Assembly: GCF_003026365.1 (NCBI RefSeq)
Contig: NZ_PYOM01000007.1
Coordinates: 1-64,000, forward strand
Reading direction: 5' to 3'
Source of the DNA: Photobacterium angustum
GTDB lineage: Bacteria > Pseudomonadota > Gammaproteobacteria > Enterobacterales > Vibrionaceae
DNA: 64,000 bases
In this document: one piece after another, positions 55,801 through 64,000 of the stretch
Layout of the letters: each line of letters starts with the position of its first letter
How positions within the stretch are numbered: the first letter of the stretch is position 1
Made by a program: the position numbers and the translations under genes
Notes under the pieces: generated by a model
Database searches by the model: none
What the model saw: only the letters and a program-made list of their open reading frames with translations
What the model was told of the DNA's origin: nothing

Positions 55801-58800
55801 TAGGTAAAGGTCATGAATATGAAATTTATGAAACAGCGGATGCTGGAACAATAGATTGCTCAACGGGACCTCCATCATTTGGAAGTTTGGATAAATCGAC
55901 TGGTTCAGTTGTGAATAATGATGTCGCTGATCCTTCTGGTTATGGTTCAATAACGCCGAATAAAATTGTTCTTGGAACAGTCGATAACGATAGCACTAAC
56001 AATAATTTTGGTAACTTTGTTGCAGGTCAACCATTTGATACCTGTAGTATTACCGCTTATCTTTCAAATAATTCCCCAACAGCGACAAATTACAGTCAAA
56101 TAGAATTAATTTCTGGTGAGCGTACAAACATAAACAGCTCTTCACCTGCGACCGTTCACGCAATGGGATACAGTGTGCGACAACAAAGAATATGGGGGGT
56201 GTCTGCCAATTACAATGATCTCATTGCTATCAATTCACAAGGTGATACGGTGGCAAGAATATCTAATGCTGATGTACCGACTCAAACAACAGTAGCGGCG
56301 GTGACTGATGACGATATTTTGGTGCTTGTTACTAATAATGCGCTAGGTCGGCAATTACGCTTTTTCGACGTGAACCCTAATTCAGCATCTTATCTAACCG
56401 AAGTAGGTATACGCTCCGGTAATATAGGCATTGATGTTGGTGATATTGCTGTTCATCCAACAGATGGAACATTGTGGATGCTTTCTTATGACGACCGTCC
56501 ACACCTTTACAAGTTGGTACTAGATAGCACGGGGGTTAATGCACAGTCTATTACCGATGTCGGTGAAACGGACTTACCGAATGGAAGTGATGGTACTAAT
56601 CCGGGGGCCTTATATTTTGATAAGTTTGGTTATCTATTTGTTGTCATGGAGGGGGCAAGTGCGCATCAAACTTTCCGGTTAGATATTACTAACTTGAATA
56701 GCCCATCATTAAGTGCGGAGTTAATGGGCACTGATACATTTTCAGCCAATGACAACATAGATGGATCCTCTTGTCGTTATAATGGTGTAGAGCCAAATAA
56801 AGAAATATCTGGTTATGTTTTTACCGATACAAAGACCGCTGGCGTAAATGGATTCCAAAAACATAATGGACAAATGGATGGAGGAGAAGTTGGTATTGGC
56901 GGTGTCACCATCACATTGTTAGATGTTGCCGAAAATATATGTTATCAGGTGAATACGTCAGATGGTTCAAGCGATATTAATGGTGACGGTATTACAGACC
57001 CTCTTGGTTACTATTACTTTAATGGTAAGCACGGCAAAGAATATAAAATATTTGAAACAGCGAATGCTAGTTCTATCGACTGTAATTTAGGCGAGCCATC
57101 TGCAGGTATTCAAGATGCTGCAACAGGAGTTGTGTCAGGTGCTGAAATAGCCGATCCTACAGGTTACCTTTCTAGTTCCCCGAATGTTATTCATATTCCA
57201 CTGATAACGACAAATGTTGATAATCAAAACTTCGCAGATGTTCCTTTCACACAAGGGTTAACATGTGACAATACACCATATTTTGCAATTGGTTCAGGCA
57301 CGGATACTGATTTACACAATGTGAATTTAACCACGGGTAATTTTACAGATGTAACGTTATCAGAAGTCGCTATGTATACTGGACTTGGCTATAGCACTAG
57401 ACAAAATATGTTGTTCTCGATCATGCAACAAGGTTCGAATGATATTATCGCGATTAACAGCCTAGGTGAGCCTGTTCTCAGGTTTGGTGTGGATGCGCCT
57501 TATTTGTCGGCAATAGCGATTACAAATGACGATATACTCATTGCCATTACTAGAGATTTTTTAAGTTCAGGTATCAATTCTGTTCGTAAAATATTGCTGT
57601 ATGATTTAAATCCGGCAAGAAGCACATATCTGTCTCGTATTGATACTAATGGTGACGGTGCAACAAATGATATCGGCTACACTATTGGCGATATTGCTAT
57701 TCATCCTGATGGTAGTGTTTTTGCTATTGACGACTCGCTTAAGTTGCTGAAATTAAATATAAACCTTGATTTAAGTTCGAGTTCTTTAGGGCAGACGACA
57801 GTCACGGAAGTCGGTACGACTAATTATCCAGCGACGATTGAAGCGCCAGATGCGCATTTCATGGATAGTAGTGGCTCGCTTTATGTCGTGTCAGGAGCGG
57901 TGTCTCAGAGCCCTTATTACTATCAAATTTGGCGTTATGATATTTCAGACTCCAATGCCCCGAACTTGAGCGGTGAGTTTATAGGACGTTTTCAAAAAAT
58001 TTCACCAACAGTGAGTTACAACGACGGGGCCTTATGTCGATTTGTCGAAGTGCCTAAACTCAATAAAATATCGGGTTTCGTATTTGAAGATACGTTAACA
58101 ACTGATCCTAATGGTATTTTAAAACACAATGCAGTGAAAGATACCGCAGAAGTAGGGATTGGAAATACAACGGTGACGTTATTTGATGTTGCTGGCAATT
58201 CTTGTTCTCAGATAGATACTTCTGATGGTACGCAAGATATTGATAATGACGGTAATATAGATAGTGCTGGTTACTATTTCTTTAAAGCTGAGCCTAATAA
58301 GGAATATAAACTGTATGAAACAGCTGGTTCTGGCACCATTGATTGTAGTGCTTCAGCACCATCTGGTGGTAGTGTAGATGCGGTGACAGGTGCATTAAGT
58401 AATGTGCAAATCAAAGATCCAACAGGTTACTTATCAAGCTCTACTAATATACTTCATATACCATCACTAACTTCTAGTATCGAAGGTATGAACTTTGCTG
58501 ATATTAGTTTTTCTAACGCTCTCACATGTGATGAAACGTTGTATTTTGCAACAGGTTACGGTTTCGATACTAACTTACATAATATTAATTATGCTAATGG
58601 CCAGCTTAGCGATGTTAATACTTCAGGTTCTTTTATCTACCGAGCAATTGGATATAGCGTAAGACAAAACTTACTCTTCTCTATATTGCAAAACGGAAAT
58701 AACGATATCGTTGCTTTAAACAGTGCCGGTGATCCTGTATTACGTTTTGATGTTGATGCTCCAATTGTTTCTGCTTTGGCGGTGACGAACGATGATATTT

Positions 58801-61800
58801 TGATCGCAGTAACGCGTAATCATTTAAGTTCTGGCATCAATTCGGTCAGAAAAGTAATGTTATATGACGTTAATCCAGCACGAGAAAGTTATTTAACACG
58901 TATCGATAACAATGGTAGCGGTGCGCAAAATGATATTGGATATGATATCAATGATCTGGTTATTCATCCTGACGGTACAATTTTTGCGGTAGATACTAAT
59001 CGTCATTTATTAAAGCTAAATATTGATACTGATCTCACATCAACAACTACGATAGGACAAACATCGATAACCGATCTGGGAGAGATTGACTTCCCCAACA
59101 ACATTAATGGGCCTGATGCGCAGTTTATTGATAAAACAGGGGCTTTATTTATCGTTTCTGGAGCTGAAACCACCACACCTTGGGAATATCAAGTTTGGCG
59201 ATACGACCTTTCAGATTCATTAAATCCGGATTTAAAAGGTGGCTTTATAGGAACCTTTGCCGTACCCAGTGCCTCGACCGATTATAATGATGGTACCTTG
59301 TGTCGTTATGCGGAAGTACCAAAGGTACAAAAAGTATCTGGTTATGTGTTCCATGATGATAATACGACATTAGTCAGTGGTTTCGAAATTCAAAACGGTA
59401 CTATGGATAGTACAGAACAAGGTATTAGCGGAGTTGGGGTAACGTTATATAATGTGACAGATAACGTGTGTACTGTTGTTGAAACTGCTGTGGGCGACAC
59501 GGATGCTAATGGTGATGGCAGTATAGATTCACAAGATATTGGTTACTATGAATTTGCATTAGAATATAAAAAACAATACCAGATGTATGAAACATATGGT
59601 GTTACCACATTAAACTGCGCAACGGGTCCACCATCTAGCGGAAGTATTAATACTACACTAGGTGCATTAGAAAATAGCGAAATAGCCGATCCTCCAAACC
59701 ATTTATCTACAACAGCCAATGTCATCGATTTAGGTCAGGCTTATGGTAACTCTCTTAACCAAAACTTTGGTGATAGAGTGATACCTACTCCTCATTCAGT
59801 ATGTTCTACAACCGCATACTACTCAGACAATACGTCAACCGAAACAGACGTATTTACTATCGATCTTTCCACCGGCGAACTGACAACATTTATTGACGGC
59901 ACTACAGCTATGGCATCTATGGGTTATAGTGTGCGACAGCAAATGATTTTCGCTGTCGATACTCAGCTTTCAGGCGATTTGGTCGCAATCGATGCTAATG
60001 GCGATAGGATAATGCATCTTGCATTAAACTTACCAACAGCAAGTATTGCTACCGTTACCAATGATGATGTTTTAGTTGTCGTTAAAAACTCTATTGTTTC
60101 ACTGTTCGATTTAAACCCTTCTTCATTAACCTATCTTCAACAACTAGGTACTTCCTCTGGTGATATTGGCACAATTATTGGTGACATTGCTGTTCATCCA
60201 ACGACAGGGGAAATCTGGGCATTGAGTGATGGCTCACCAAATAAGTTAGTTCGTTTAAACATAAATACATTGTCAGGCTCAGCGACGATTACAGAATTTG
60301 GTAACACAAACTTCCCAGGGGAAGGTGAAGCACCTCAGGCCTTATATTTTGATAAAAATGGCTATTTATACGCAAATACCAATTCACATAAACCGCAATT
60401 ATGGCGTTTTGATATTAGCGATCCAAATACACCATTAGGTGGATTTATTGGTGAAGGTGATCAGAGTGGTACCGGTGATGGTAGTCTTTCAGATGGCGCT
60501 ATCTGTCGATATGCAGATATACCAGCCGTTCAACGTGTTTCTGGATTTGTCTTTAATGATGATGGTAATAATAACGGCACAAAAGATGATGGAGTAAAAC
60601 ATGATGATGAACTAGGTATTGGTGCAGTTAATGTTACGCTCTATAACCAAACAGATGGCACCTGTGAAACTATGATGACATCGGATGGAAATACCGATGT
60701 GACAGGCGATACTGTTAATGATCCACTTGGCTATTATCAATTCGATCTATTATTTGGCAAAGAGTATAAAATTTATGAAACAGCAACGTTTACATCAATC
60801 TCCTGCGATAATGCCAATGGTCCAAATAATGGACAAATTAATACGTCAACGGGGGCGGTTGAAAATAAACAAATCGTAGATCCAGTCGACCATTATTCAA
60901 CTAGCCCAAATGTTATTGATTTAGGTTTTGCCTACGGTAATTTGCCCAACTCTAATTTTGCCGATCGTGTGACGCTTTTTCCATTTGAACAATGTCCTAA
61001 AGTTGGCTACTTGATGACGAAAGCAATTTCTGATTTATATGAAGTCGATATTGTTGCGGCTGAAGCCTCTATTAAATACCAGTCAGGCGTTGATCCTATT
61101 GTTAGTTTGGCTTATAGCCCCTACCAGAGCTTTCTATGGGGAGTTGAAGGAAACGGACAACAATTAATGATGATTAATGCCAGTGGATATATCGCATCTC
61201 GATTCACGATACCAGAGATAAGCGGAGTATCTATTACGGGGGGAGATGTCAGTGACGATGATATTTTGGTATTAACGGACAGTAACGGTGCCTTCCATTT
61301 CATTAATATAAATTCTTCCACATTAGATTTTCTAAATTACGTTGGTGTATCAAATAACTCAGGCTATAACTTAGGCGATATTGCTCTTCACCCAACGTCC
61401 TCAACATTTTGGGCAATTGAACAAATACAGAATGGTCGTTTATTAGAATTTACCTTAAATACAGTCAATGCAACGTTTACAGTTACTGATCATGGTCAGA
61501 CGAATATCTCAGCTGGGGCTGACGGTATTTATTTTGATCGTGATGGAATTATGTTTGCCTATATTGAAAGCACAGGTGAGTACTATCGGTTTGATATTAG
61601 CACACCAGCTTCACCTAACTTAGTGGGTGGAAAAGTCAGTACGATGGTAACTGGTACTGCTAATGGTGATAGTGCTTTATGTCGTTATGCTAATTTTGAC
61701 ATTGATTTTGGCGATGCACCGCAGAATCGTTATGCGACACGCATGCAACAAAATGGTCCAAGGCATGAGATGAGTTCAGGTTTACCTAAGATTGGCTCGC

Positions 61801-64000
61801 TGGTGGATCCTGAATTAGATGCAATCACTAATGATAATGCCGATATTGATGATACAACAGACACCAATGACGAAGATGGCTTCACACAGCCAGAGATCAT
61901 TGCCTATCTGTCAGATACCGATACGTTAACACTGCAAGTCCCTATACTGTCAGCAGGGGCTGGGTACATTTATGGTTGGATTGATTTTGACGGAAGCGGT
62001 AGTTTCGACTCTGATGAAAGAGAGTCATTTAATTTCTCACAAAGCGGTAATGTTGATTTAGATTTCTCAGTACCGAGTGATGTTCAACCTATTGATACTT
62101 ATCTTCGTTTAAGGGTATGTACTAACTTTAGAGATTGTAACCAACCTAATGGTGGAGCTCCTGATGGAGAAGTAGAAGACCACCTTATCTCACTCAAACC
62201 TGTGGCGGATTTAGAGTTAACTTTAGATTTAGATCCGAGTAGTACAGTTACAGAAGGTATTCCATTTAATGTTGTTGTCCAAGCAAGAAATTATGGACCA
62301 GCAATAGCCTTTAATACGAATGTGTTATTGGATATTCCTGATGACTATATATTTGTTCGTGCGTATGAAGGAGATGGCGAAACACCTCTAGCGGATAGTC
62401 GTTATGATCATACTACGGGGATGTTAGATTTAGGTGCTGTTGGGCTTGGTTTTAGTGACTACGCAACAATAAGGCTTGCATCTAAAAACCTATCACCACC
62501 AATAATCAATAGTGAAATAGAGTCATCAGACGTAAGAGACAGTGATGCTACTTTCAATAATGGGTTTGGTAACGGAGAAGATGATACTTTCAGTGTTACA
62601 CCTACAGTTGTTACTTCCGTTGCGCCTGATGTCTGTATCGCACCAAGAGTCTATGAAAAAGACGCTTCCTTCTTAGATGAGACCACTAACGAATATATTA
62701 TTACGCTACCACAGACTAGCCAGCGAGGTTACTTGTGGAGTTACGACCTAATGGACTTAAATAAAAGTCTCTATTTTGAACTTGCTGTTTATTTAGGGGA
62801 TCGTTCTTGTAACCAAAACTGTAATCAAGGAACTGGCTCGATAGAAGCAGGTGCTGATGGTATGACATTTATTATCACTTCAGATGATAGAGGCTTTAAT
62901 GCGTCGGGGTCTTGGGGGGGATTACTTGGTGTTGGTGTTGGTGCGAGCGGTGGAGGGACTGGACCTATATCTCCATCAGTCGTCGTAGAGTTTGATACCT
63001 ATGATAATTTAGGGAATGGCTTTACTGATGAACTCAGTAACAGTAGTACCGGGCGACAATTTATTGATCACACTGCAGTATATTTAGATGGTGATTTGAG
63101 AACCCCCTCACCGGCAACGACATTAATGCCGCCAAAAGCGGTCGGTGGACCAACAGATTCGGCGCCTAGTGGAGAGCTTGAAGATGGACGTTATCATTTA
63201 ACACAGTTCTATTGGGAGCCAAGTACGAATAACTTAAAATACTATGTTGATGGCGAGGTCATTGGTGATATTAACTATGATCTGCGCTCACATTTTAATA
63301 CTAACATGGTACGTTTTGGTTTCTCGGGAAGTACGGGGGCGGCATGGAATTTACAAAAAGCCTGTTTTACAGAGCCACCTGATGTACTAGGGCCTGATCT
63401 TGGTGATGCTCCTGATCTTACCTCTGGCACTGGAGTCGGTGACTATACAACGACATATGAAAATAATGGAGCTATTCATGTCCAGTCTGATGATGATGAT
63501 AATGGGCAAATTGATCTACGTTTAGGAAATATGTGGGATACAGATTTAGGTGATGGGCAAAATCCAACAGCAACGGCGGATGATGAAAATAACTATGATG
63601 ATGAAGATGGCGTTACCTTCTCATTAATGCATGCTAAAGGTGGGGATACTCTTAATATCAGTATTGACGTTCAAGCAGATACTGCCGCAGCGAGTCAACC
63701 AATCCACCTCTATGGTTGGTTAGATTTTAATAGAGATGGTGACTGGGATGATGCGAATGAGCAAGTAATAAGTACATCTTCAGCAGTAAATGGAACGAAT
63801 GTTTTCCCTGTTACTATCCCTTCTGATGTGACATTTGGTTATAGTTTTCTTCGTGTAAGACTGTGCGACAGTACCGTTTGTAACAAAACATACGGGACTG
63901 CGAATAAAGGTGAAGTCGAGGATTATCGTTTCCTATTTTATGAGTTGAATGAGAATGCAACATGTAATTTGACGATTCATACTCAAGAGGTATCGGCGTC
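49878..64000 (+). CDS. Giant secreted surface protein with GEVED, SdrD-B-like, propeller-like, DUF11-like and L-type lectin domains (C-terminus outside window)
   Basis: One frame is open from ATG 49878 to the window end (4,707 codons, no stop); the frame was checked at conserved motifs along its length. A Sec signal peptide (MSVKLLPTILLFFSLLALIF, cleaved after VKA) is followed by a unique N-terminal domain of about 200 aa. Next come three GEVED modules (about 50578-51170, 51195-51735, 52599-53160), the second and third separated by an unrecognised domain of about 280 aa. Seven SdrD-B-like (ISGYVF-type) plus propeller-like units follow (53178-61690), then a GEVED module (61698-62200), a DUF11-like domain, an L-type lectin domain (about 62630-63370) and a fifth GEVED module. 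Acidic DxDxDG motifs suggest calcium binding. It is probably a cell-surface or released adhesin. The export or anchoring signal is beyond the window. Confidence 0.9.
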   Translation, partial: MSVKLLPTILLFFSLLALIFSSPVKAGHSNHGDMRWKFCFFNEGRDIPAGVTVPWEFHVFEYQAMDTDFCTMDDRNWYWDSTMGGGHDIEGPIPSGTVKCSNNRISHEINVNGSVRAYVAGRHVGWSFNGEGSHNEWWHDFTKWETNCNNDGNPIEFFDDHSMLDNQYHSESDIDRDTIKYWPNYTAYDEGDDYPRAEDTGNNYHGDGKDDIDDPYHMFITVFDTFSGYELWDLSDAPSPYVTDPNSGGPSHKLYDQDNDGVTDLRLGSCWDGDDWISDGVTLNSSATSDDNQAGYSINGTCSGTDTDDGVTFPSGTTFEKGGNIEFIVNWSYDSDAPGVNTDYGIAAVWIDYDKDNDFSDANWVLLSYPRFDVYPSNNTGLNSLAIPESALTGDVYLRVRICVEDAASQCTQQLMSPNAPYLSGEVEDYKITIVESADYGDAPDTTSGTGTNDYQTLSENSGASHLKKDIDNDGTVDLMLGTSWDTDNGTLQNADATADDNNGSDDEDGIALNSSVRAGQTEYITITTTKDFDSGLNGLQVYAWADWNQNGVWENSEKIVDRPSAVAGSQAYAFTIPTGAMVGNTFIRVRTCSSDTSCNSPTGSADDGEVEDQKIQVLSIYSCDLSPLNDAIPNASHGSPITNTVISSSPLVLKHLVTGGVALQKDGQRQSYAYNNIGCGSTAPFLWLSDGNSSSGNSCGASQMRGFTITGVTGSGAALDPFTVWSTRYWDRNSNNNYDGNDIRVTTRISYVAGELFYDTKFLLESANGSNTNNILVSVGFDTYLSGGDNGGAFAVPYNSANYQPDGSGQYNVVGVTKNYSNSDQFMGYLKLDTSWVNYFSGRYSSPKNLLKSSPYTLNNELNTNVNTDNGIAVQWNFGAVNMCEEHNVRMLFSTLGEAVVHAFENDLGDAPDPNSGTGTGNYQTTAANGGPAHRKYDYDNDGQVDLILGDIWDNDLGTLQSATANADDEDGADDEDGVTFPAIFKAGQTMSVNVKVSRDPQTNLSGVYVKGWVDWNQNGVFDNSSEVIFSAGDTGNASSLIGTNTFSVNVPNNALSGNTYMRVRVCSQTAGCQNTMIDTGSVSDGEVEDYLITVEPTSISGYVFNDDGFGGGVENNTIKDGFEAGISGIGVTLYNQTQNSCLFVQTSNGNTDQNNDGVVDDLDKGYFEFEITPGDTYFLYETAPLTVAPNCGAGPPSQGTVVDGTTITNAQIRDPSGYISTSPNVIELGTVNDDLSNQNFADKAYQFTFGVCSSEAYLFKNDPSDMYEISLLNGTETVVNNTQDIVITGVGHSVRQNILWGMNDGDIIAIDRSGSEIFRFDVPGIFWSANNSNNQIQYLAGDVTDDDILIMMDSKNNGRRVHFFDVNPNSPTYKTQLGMSGTLGPLELGDIAINPIDNSIWTIRWYNMTLFRIDVNLNNYTASKTSMGSINNIPRGGNSDGPGALYFDDNGSLYASINGTGELWSIDISSPASPNLNAQLVGNGVTATINDGARCRYAETTSIVTTDTYSQLSGYVFEDDGNGGGVADNGTKESNENGIAGVNVLIYEYDPSNGNRSCYTVSTSDGSFDVDIGYWSKTVTNGHEYTVFEAGQLTSAPDCSSGPPTFGTVSTLDGSVSNSSISDLSGYISTSTNTISLGTVTSEQSNVNFADKIVSNPFSSCPVKAYTALNNAPNNQWGLLGMQTGLISPSPIDEPFSALGFSMRQQVIWGVNNTTNTIQALDANGAVIANLSGVSITSGEITGGDVTNDDVLILTVSDNTSTTIYLYDVNPASENYLQRIGSQNSSSSNIFHDIAISRTGEIYAVFVNGQVNRITINFTTGTFTTSSVGSLSNSFNRDFDSLFIDVDDNLYGLSGAVNGGNGNGTSTMDMVCFQASNPSSTAVLVGTSTVSIDDVSTDGALCRYASVPPPRQISGYVYEDQLTQDIDGVSRQNGSKDAGEPGISGVTITLYDLTDDVCQQTTTDGSGYYQFTVGKGHEYEIYETADAGTIDCSTGPPSFGSLDKSTGSVVNNDVADPSGYGSITPNKIVLGTVDNDSTNNNFGNFVAGQPFDTCSITAYLSNNSPTATNYSQIELISGERTNINSSSPATVHAMGYSVRQQRIWGVSANYNDLIAINSQGDTVARISNADVPTQTTVAAVTDDDILVLVTNNALGRQLRFFDVNPNSASYLTEVGIRSGNIGIDVGDIAVHPTDGTLWMLSYDDRPHLYKLVLDSTGVNAQSITDVGETDLPNGSDGTNPGALYFDKFGYLFVVMEGASAHQTFRLDITNLNSPSLSAELMGTDTFSANDNIDGSSCRYNGVEPNKEISGYVFTDTKTAGVNGFQKHNGQMDGGEVGIGGVTITLLDVAENICYQVNTSDGSSDINGDGITDPLGYYYFNGKHGKEYKIFETANASSIDCNLGEPSAGIQDAATGVVSGAEIADPTGYLSSSPNVIHIPLITTNVDNQNFADVPFTQGLTCDNTPYFAIGSGTDTDLHNVNLTTGNFTDVTLSEVAMYTGLGYSTRQNMLFSIMQQGSNDIIAINSLGEPVLRFGVDAPYLSAIAITNDDILIAITRDFLSSGINSVRKILLYDLNPARSTYLSRIDTNGDGATNDIGYTIGDIAIHPDGSVFAIDDSLKLLKLNINLDLSSSSLGQTTVTEVGTTNYPATIEAPDAHFMDSSGSLYVVSGAVSQSPYYYQIWRYDISDSNAPNLSGEFIGRFQKISPTVSYNDGALCRFVEVPKLNKISGFVFEDTLTTDPNGILKHNAVKDTAEVGIGNTTVTLFDVAGNSCSQIDTSDGTQDIDNDGNIDSAGYYFFKAEPNKEYKLYETAGSGTIDCSASAPSGGSVDAVTGALSNVQIKDPTGYLSSSTNILHIPSLTSSIEGMNFADISFSNALTCDETLYFATGYGFDTNLHNINYANGQLSDVNTSGSFIYRAIGYSVRQNLLFSILQNGNNDIVALNSAGDPVLRFDVDAPIVSALAVTNDDILIAVTRNHLSSGINSVRKVMLYDVNPARESYLTRIDNNGSGAQNDIGYDINDLVIHPDGTIFAVDTNRHLLKLNIDTDLTSTTTIGQTSITDLGEIDFPNNINGPDAQFIDKTGALFIVSGAETTTPWEYQVWRYDLSDSLNPDLKGGFIGTFAVPSASTDYNDGTLCRYAEVPKVQKVSGYVFHDDNTTLVSGFEIQNGTMDSTEQGISGVGVTLYNVTDNVCTVVETAVGDTDANGDGSIDSQDIGYYEFALEYKKQYQMYETYGVTTLNCATGPPSSGSINTTLGALENSEIADPPNHLSTTANVIDLGQAYGNSLNQNFGDRVIPTPHSVCSTTAYYSDNTSTETDVFTIDLSTGELTTFIDGTTAMASMGYSVRQQMIFAVDTQLSGDLVAIDANGDRIMHLALNLPTASIATVTNDDVLVVVKNSIVSLFDLNPSSLTYLQQLGTSSGDIGTIIGDIAVHPTTGEIWALSDGSPNKLVRLNINTLSGSATITEFGNTNFPGEGEAPQALYFDKNGYLYANTNSHKPQLWRFDISDPNTPLGGFIGEGDQSGTGDGSLSDGAICRYADIPAVQRVSGFVFNDDGNNNGTKDDGVKHDDELGIGAVNVTLYNQTDGTCETMMTSDGNTDVTGDTVNDPLGYYQFDLLFGKEYKIYETATFTSISCDNANGPNNGQINTSTGAVENKQIVDPVDHYSTSPNVIDLGFAYGNLPNSNFADRVTLFPFEQCPKVGYLMTKAISDLYEVDIVAAEASIKYQSGVDPIVSLAYSPYQSFLWGVEGNGQQLMMINASGYIASRFTIPEISGVSITGGDVSDDDILVLTDSNGAFHFININSSTLDFLNYVGVSNNSGYNLGDIALHPTSSTFWAIEQIQNGRLLEFTLNTVNATFTVTDHGQTNISAGADGIYFDRDGIMFAYIESTGEYYRFDISTPASPNLVGGKVSTMVTGTANGDSALCRYANFDIDFGDAPQNRYATRMQQNGPRHEMSSGLPKIGSLVDPELDAITNDNADIDDTTDTNDEDGFTQPEIIAYLSDTDTLTLQVPILSAGAGYIYGWIDFDGSGSFDSDERESFNFSQSGNVDLDFSVPSDVQPIDTYLRLRVCTNFRDCNQPNGGAPDGEVEDHLISLKPVADLELTLDLDPSSTVTEGIPFNVVVQARNYGPAIAFNTNVLLDIPDDYIFVRAYEGDGETPLADSRYDHTTGMLDLGAVGLGFSDYATIRLASKNLSPPIINSEIESSDVRDSDATFNNGFGNGEDDTFSVTPTVVTSVAPDVCIAPRVYEKDASFLDETTNEYIITLPQTSQRGYLWSYDLMDLNKSLYFELAVYLGDRSCNQNCNQGTGSIEAGADGMTFIITSDDRGFNASGSWGGLLGVGVGASGGGTGPISPSVVVEFDTYDNLGNGFTDELSNSSTGRQFIDHTAVYLDGDLRTPSPATTLMPPKAVGGPTDSAPSGELEDGRYHLTQFYWEPSTNNLKYYVDGEVIGDINYDLRSHFNTNMVRFGFSGSTGAAWNLQKACFTEPPDVLGPDLGDAPDLTSGTGVGDYTTTYENNGAIHVQSDDDDNGQIDLRLGNMWDTDLGDGQNPTATADDENNYDDEDGVTFSLMHAKGGDTLNISIDVQADTAAASQPIHLYGWLDFNRDGDWDDANEQVISTSSAVNGTNVFPVTIPSDVTFGYSFLRVRLCDSTVCNKTYGTANKGEVEDYRFLFYELNENATCNLTIHTQEVSA
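53178..61690 (+). repeat. Seven tandem coding modules of about 1.2 kb (SdrD-B-like plus propeller-like domain)
   Basis: Units start at the ISGYV-type motif at 53178, 54417, 55620, 56805, 58068, 59334 and 60537. Each holds an SdrD-B/Cna-like domain (about 130 aa, ending near NFAD) and a region of about 270 aa. That region carries the recurring words YSVRQ, AITNDDIL, DVNP, GDIAIHP, ALYFD and DGALCRYA, resembling DUF6923-type beta-propellers. Units 5 and 6 are the most alike. Confidence 0.85.

Overview
The window looks like chromosomal DNA of a marine gamma-proteobacterium of the Vibrionaceae, most likely a Photobacterium (inferred from gene content and protein style, not proven). It is AT-rich, with strong Shine-Dalgarno sites and many classic hairpin plus T-run terminators. 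Most proteins resemble Vibrio/Photobacterium families: PutP, MurQ, MltC, TorC/TorA, PdxY, FetAB, a triheme peroxidase and cold-shock proteins.

Layout. 1-1284 is the N-terminal part of a YadA-like trimeric adhesin, cut by the window edge. 1.5-10 kb holds an SMR efflux gene divergent from a LysR regulator, a SpoIIAA-like protein, an outer-membrane barrel protein, a double-domain 6-carboxytetrahydropterin synthase homologue, a Lon-type protease and putP. 10.4-19.8 kb holds a decayed Hcr-type ferredoxin domain, a very large AsmA-family protein, a murein-recycling cluster (murR, murQ, mltC) and a TerC-family gene whose ribosome binding site sits inside a hairpin. 20.1-22.6 kb is accessory. A BspA-type leucine-rich-repeat gene and a possible toxin/immunity pair share the same upstream promoter element and the same downstream terminator block, as if different genes had been swapped between fixed flanks. 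22.6-40.5 kb is mostly ordinary metabolism and respiration: an acetyltransferase, a LysR/DJ-1 pair, cytochrome b, a MOSC-reductase-ferredoxin fusion, a triheme peroxidase, a 5'-nucleotidase, cold-shock proteins, FetAB, PdxY and TorCA.

40.8-49.5 kb is a tandem duplication of a five-gene module: azlD-azlC divergent from ridA-cdsB, then a YheO-like regulator. The likely job is cysteine (or serine) breakdown by CdsB. RidA would remove the reactive 2-aminoacrylate this makes, AzlCD would move an amino acid, and the PAS/HTH protein would regulate. The copies are mosaic: ridA and the first third of cdsB are nearly identical, while the rest has diverged, which suggests gene conversion.

49,878-64,000 is one uninterrupted reading frame of more than 4,700 codons that runs off the window. 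It encodes a secreted giant surface protein with a Sec signal peptide, five GEVED modules, seven tandem SdrD-B-like plus propeller-like modules, a DUF11-like domain and an L-type lectin domain. With the YadA-like protein at the other edge, both ends of the window encode large surface adhesins. No tRNA, rRNA, CRISPR array or insertion sequence was recognised.
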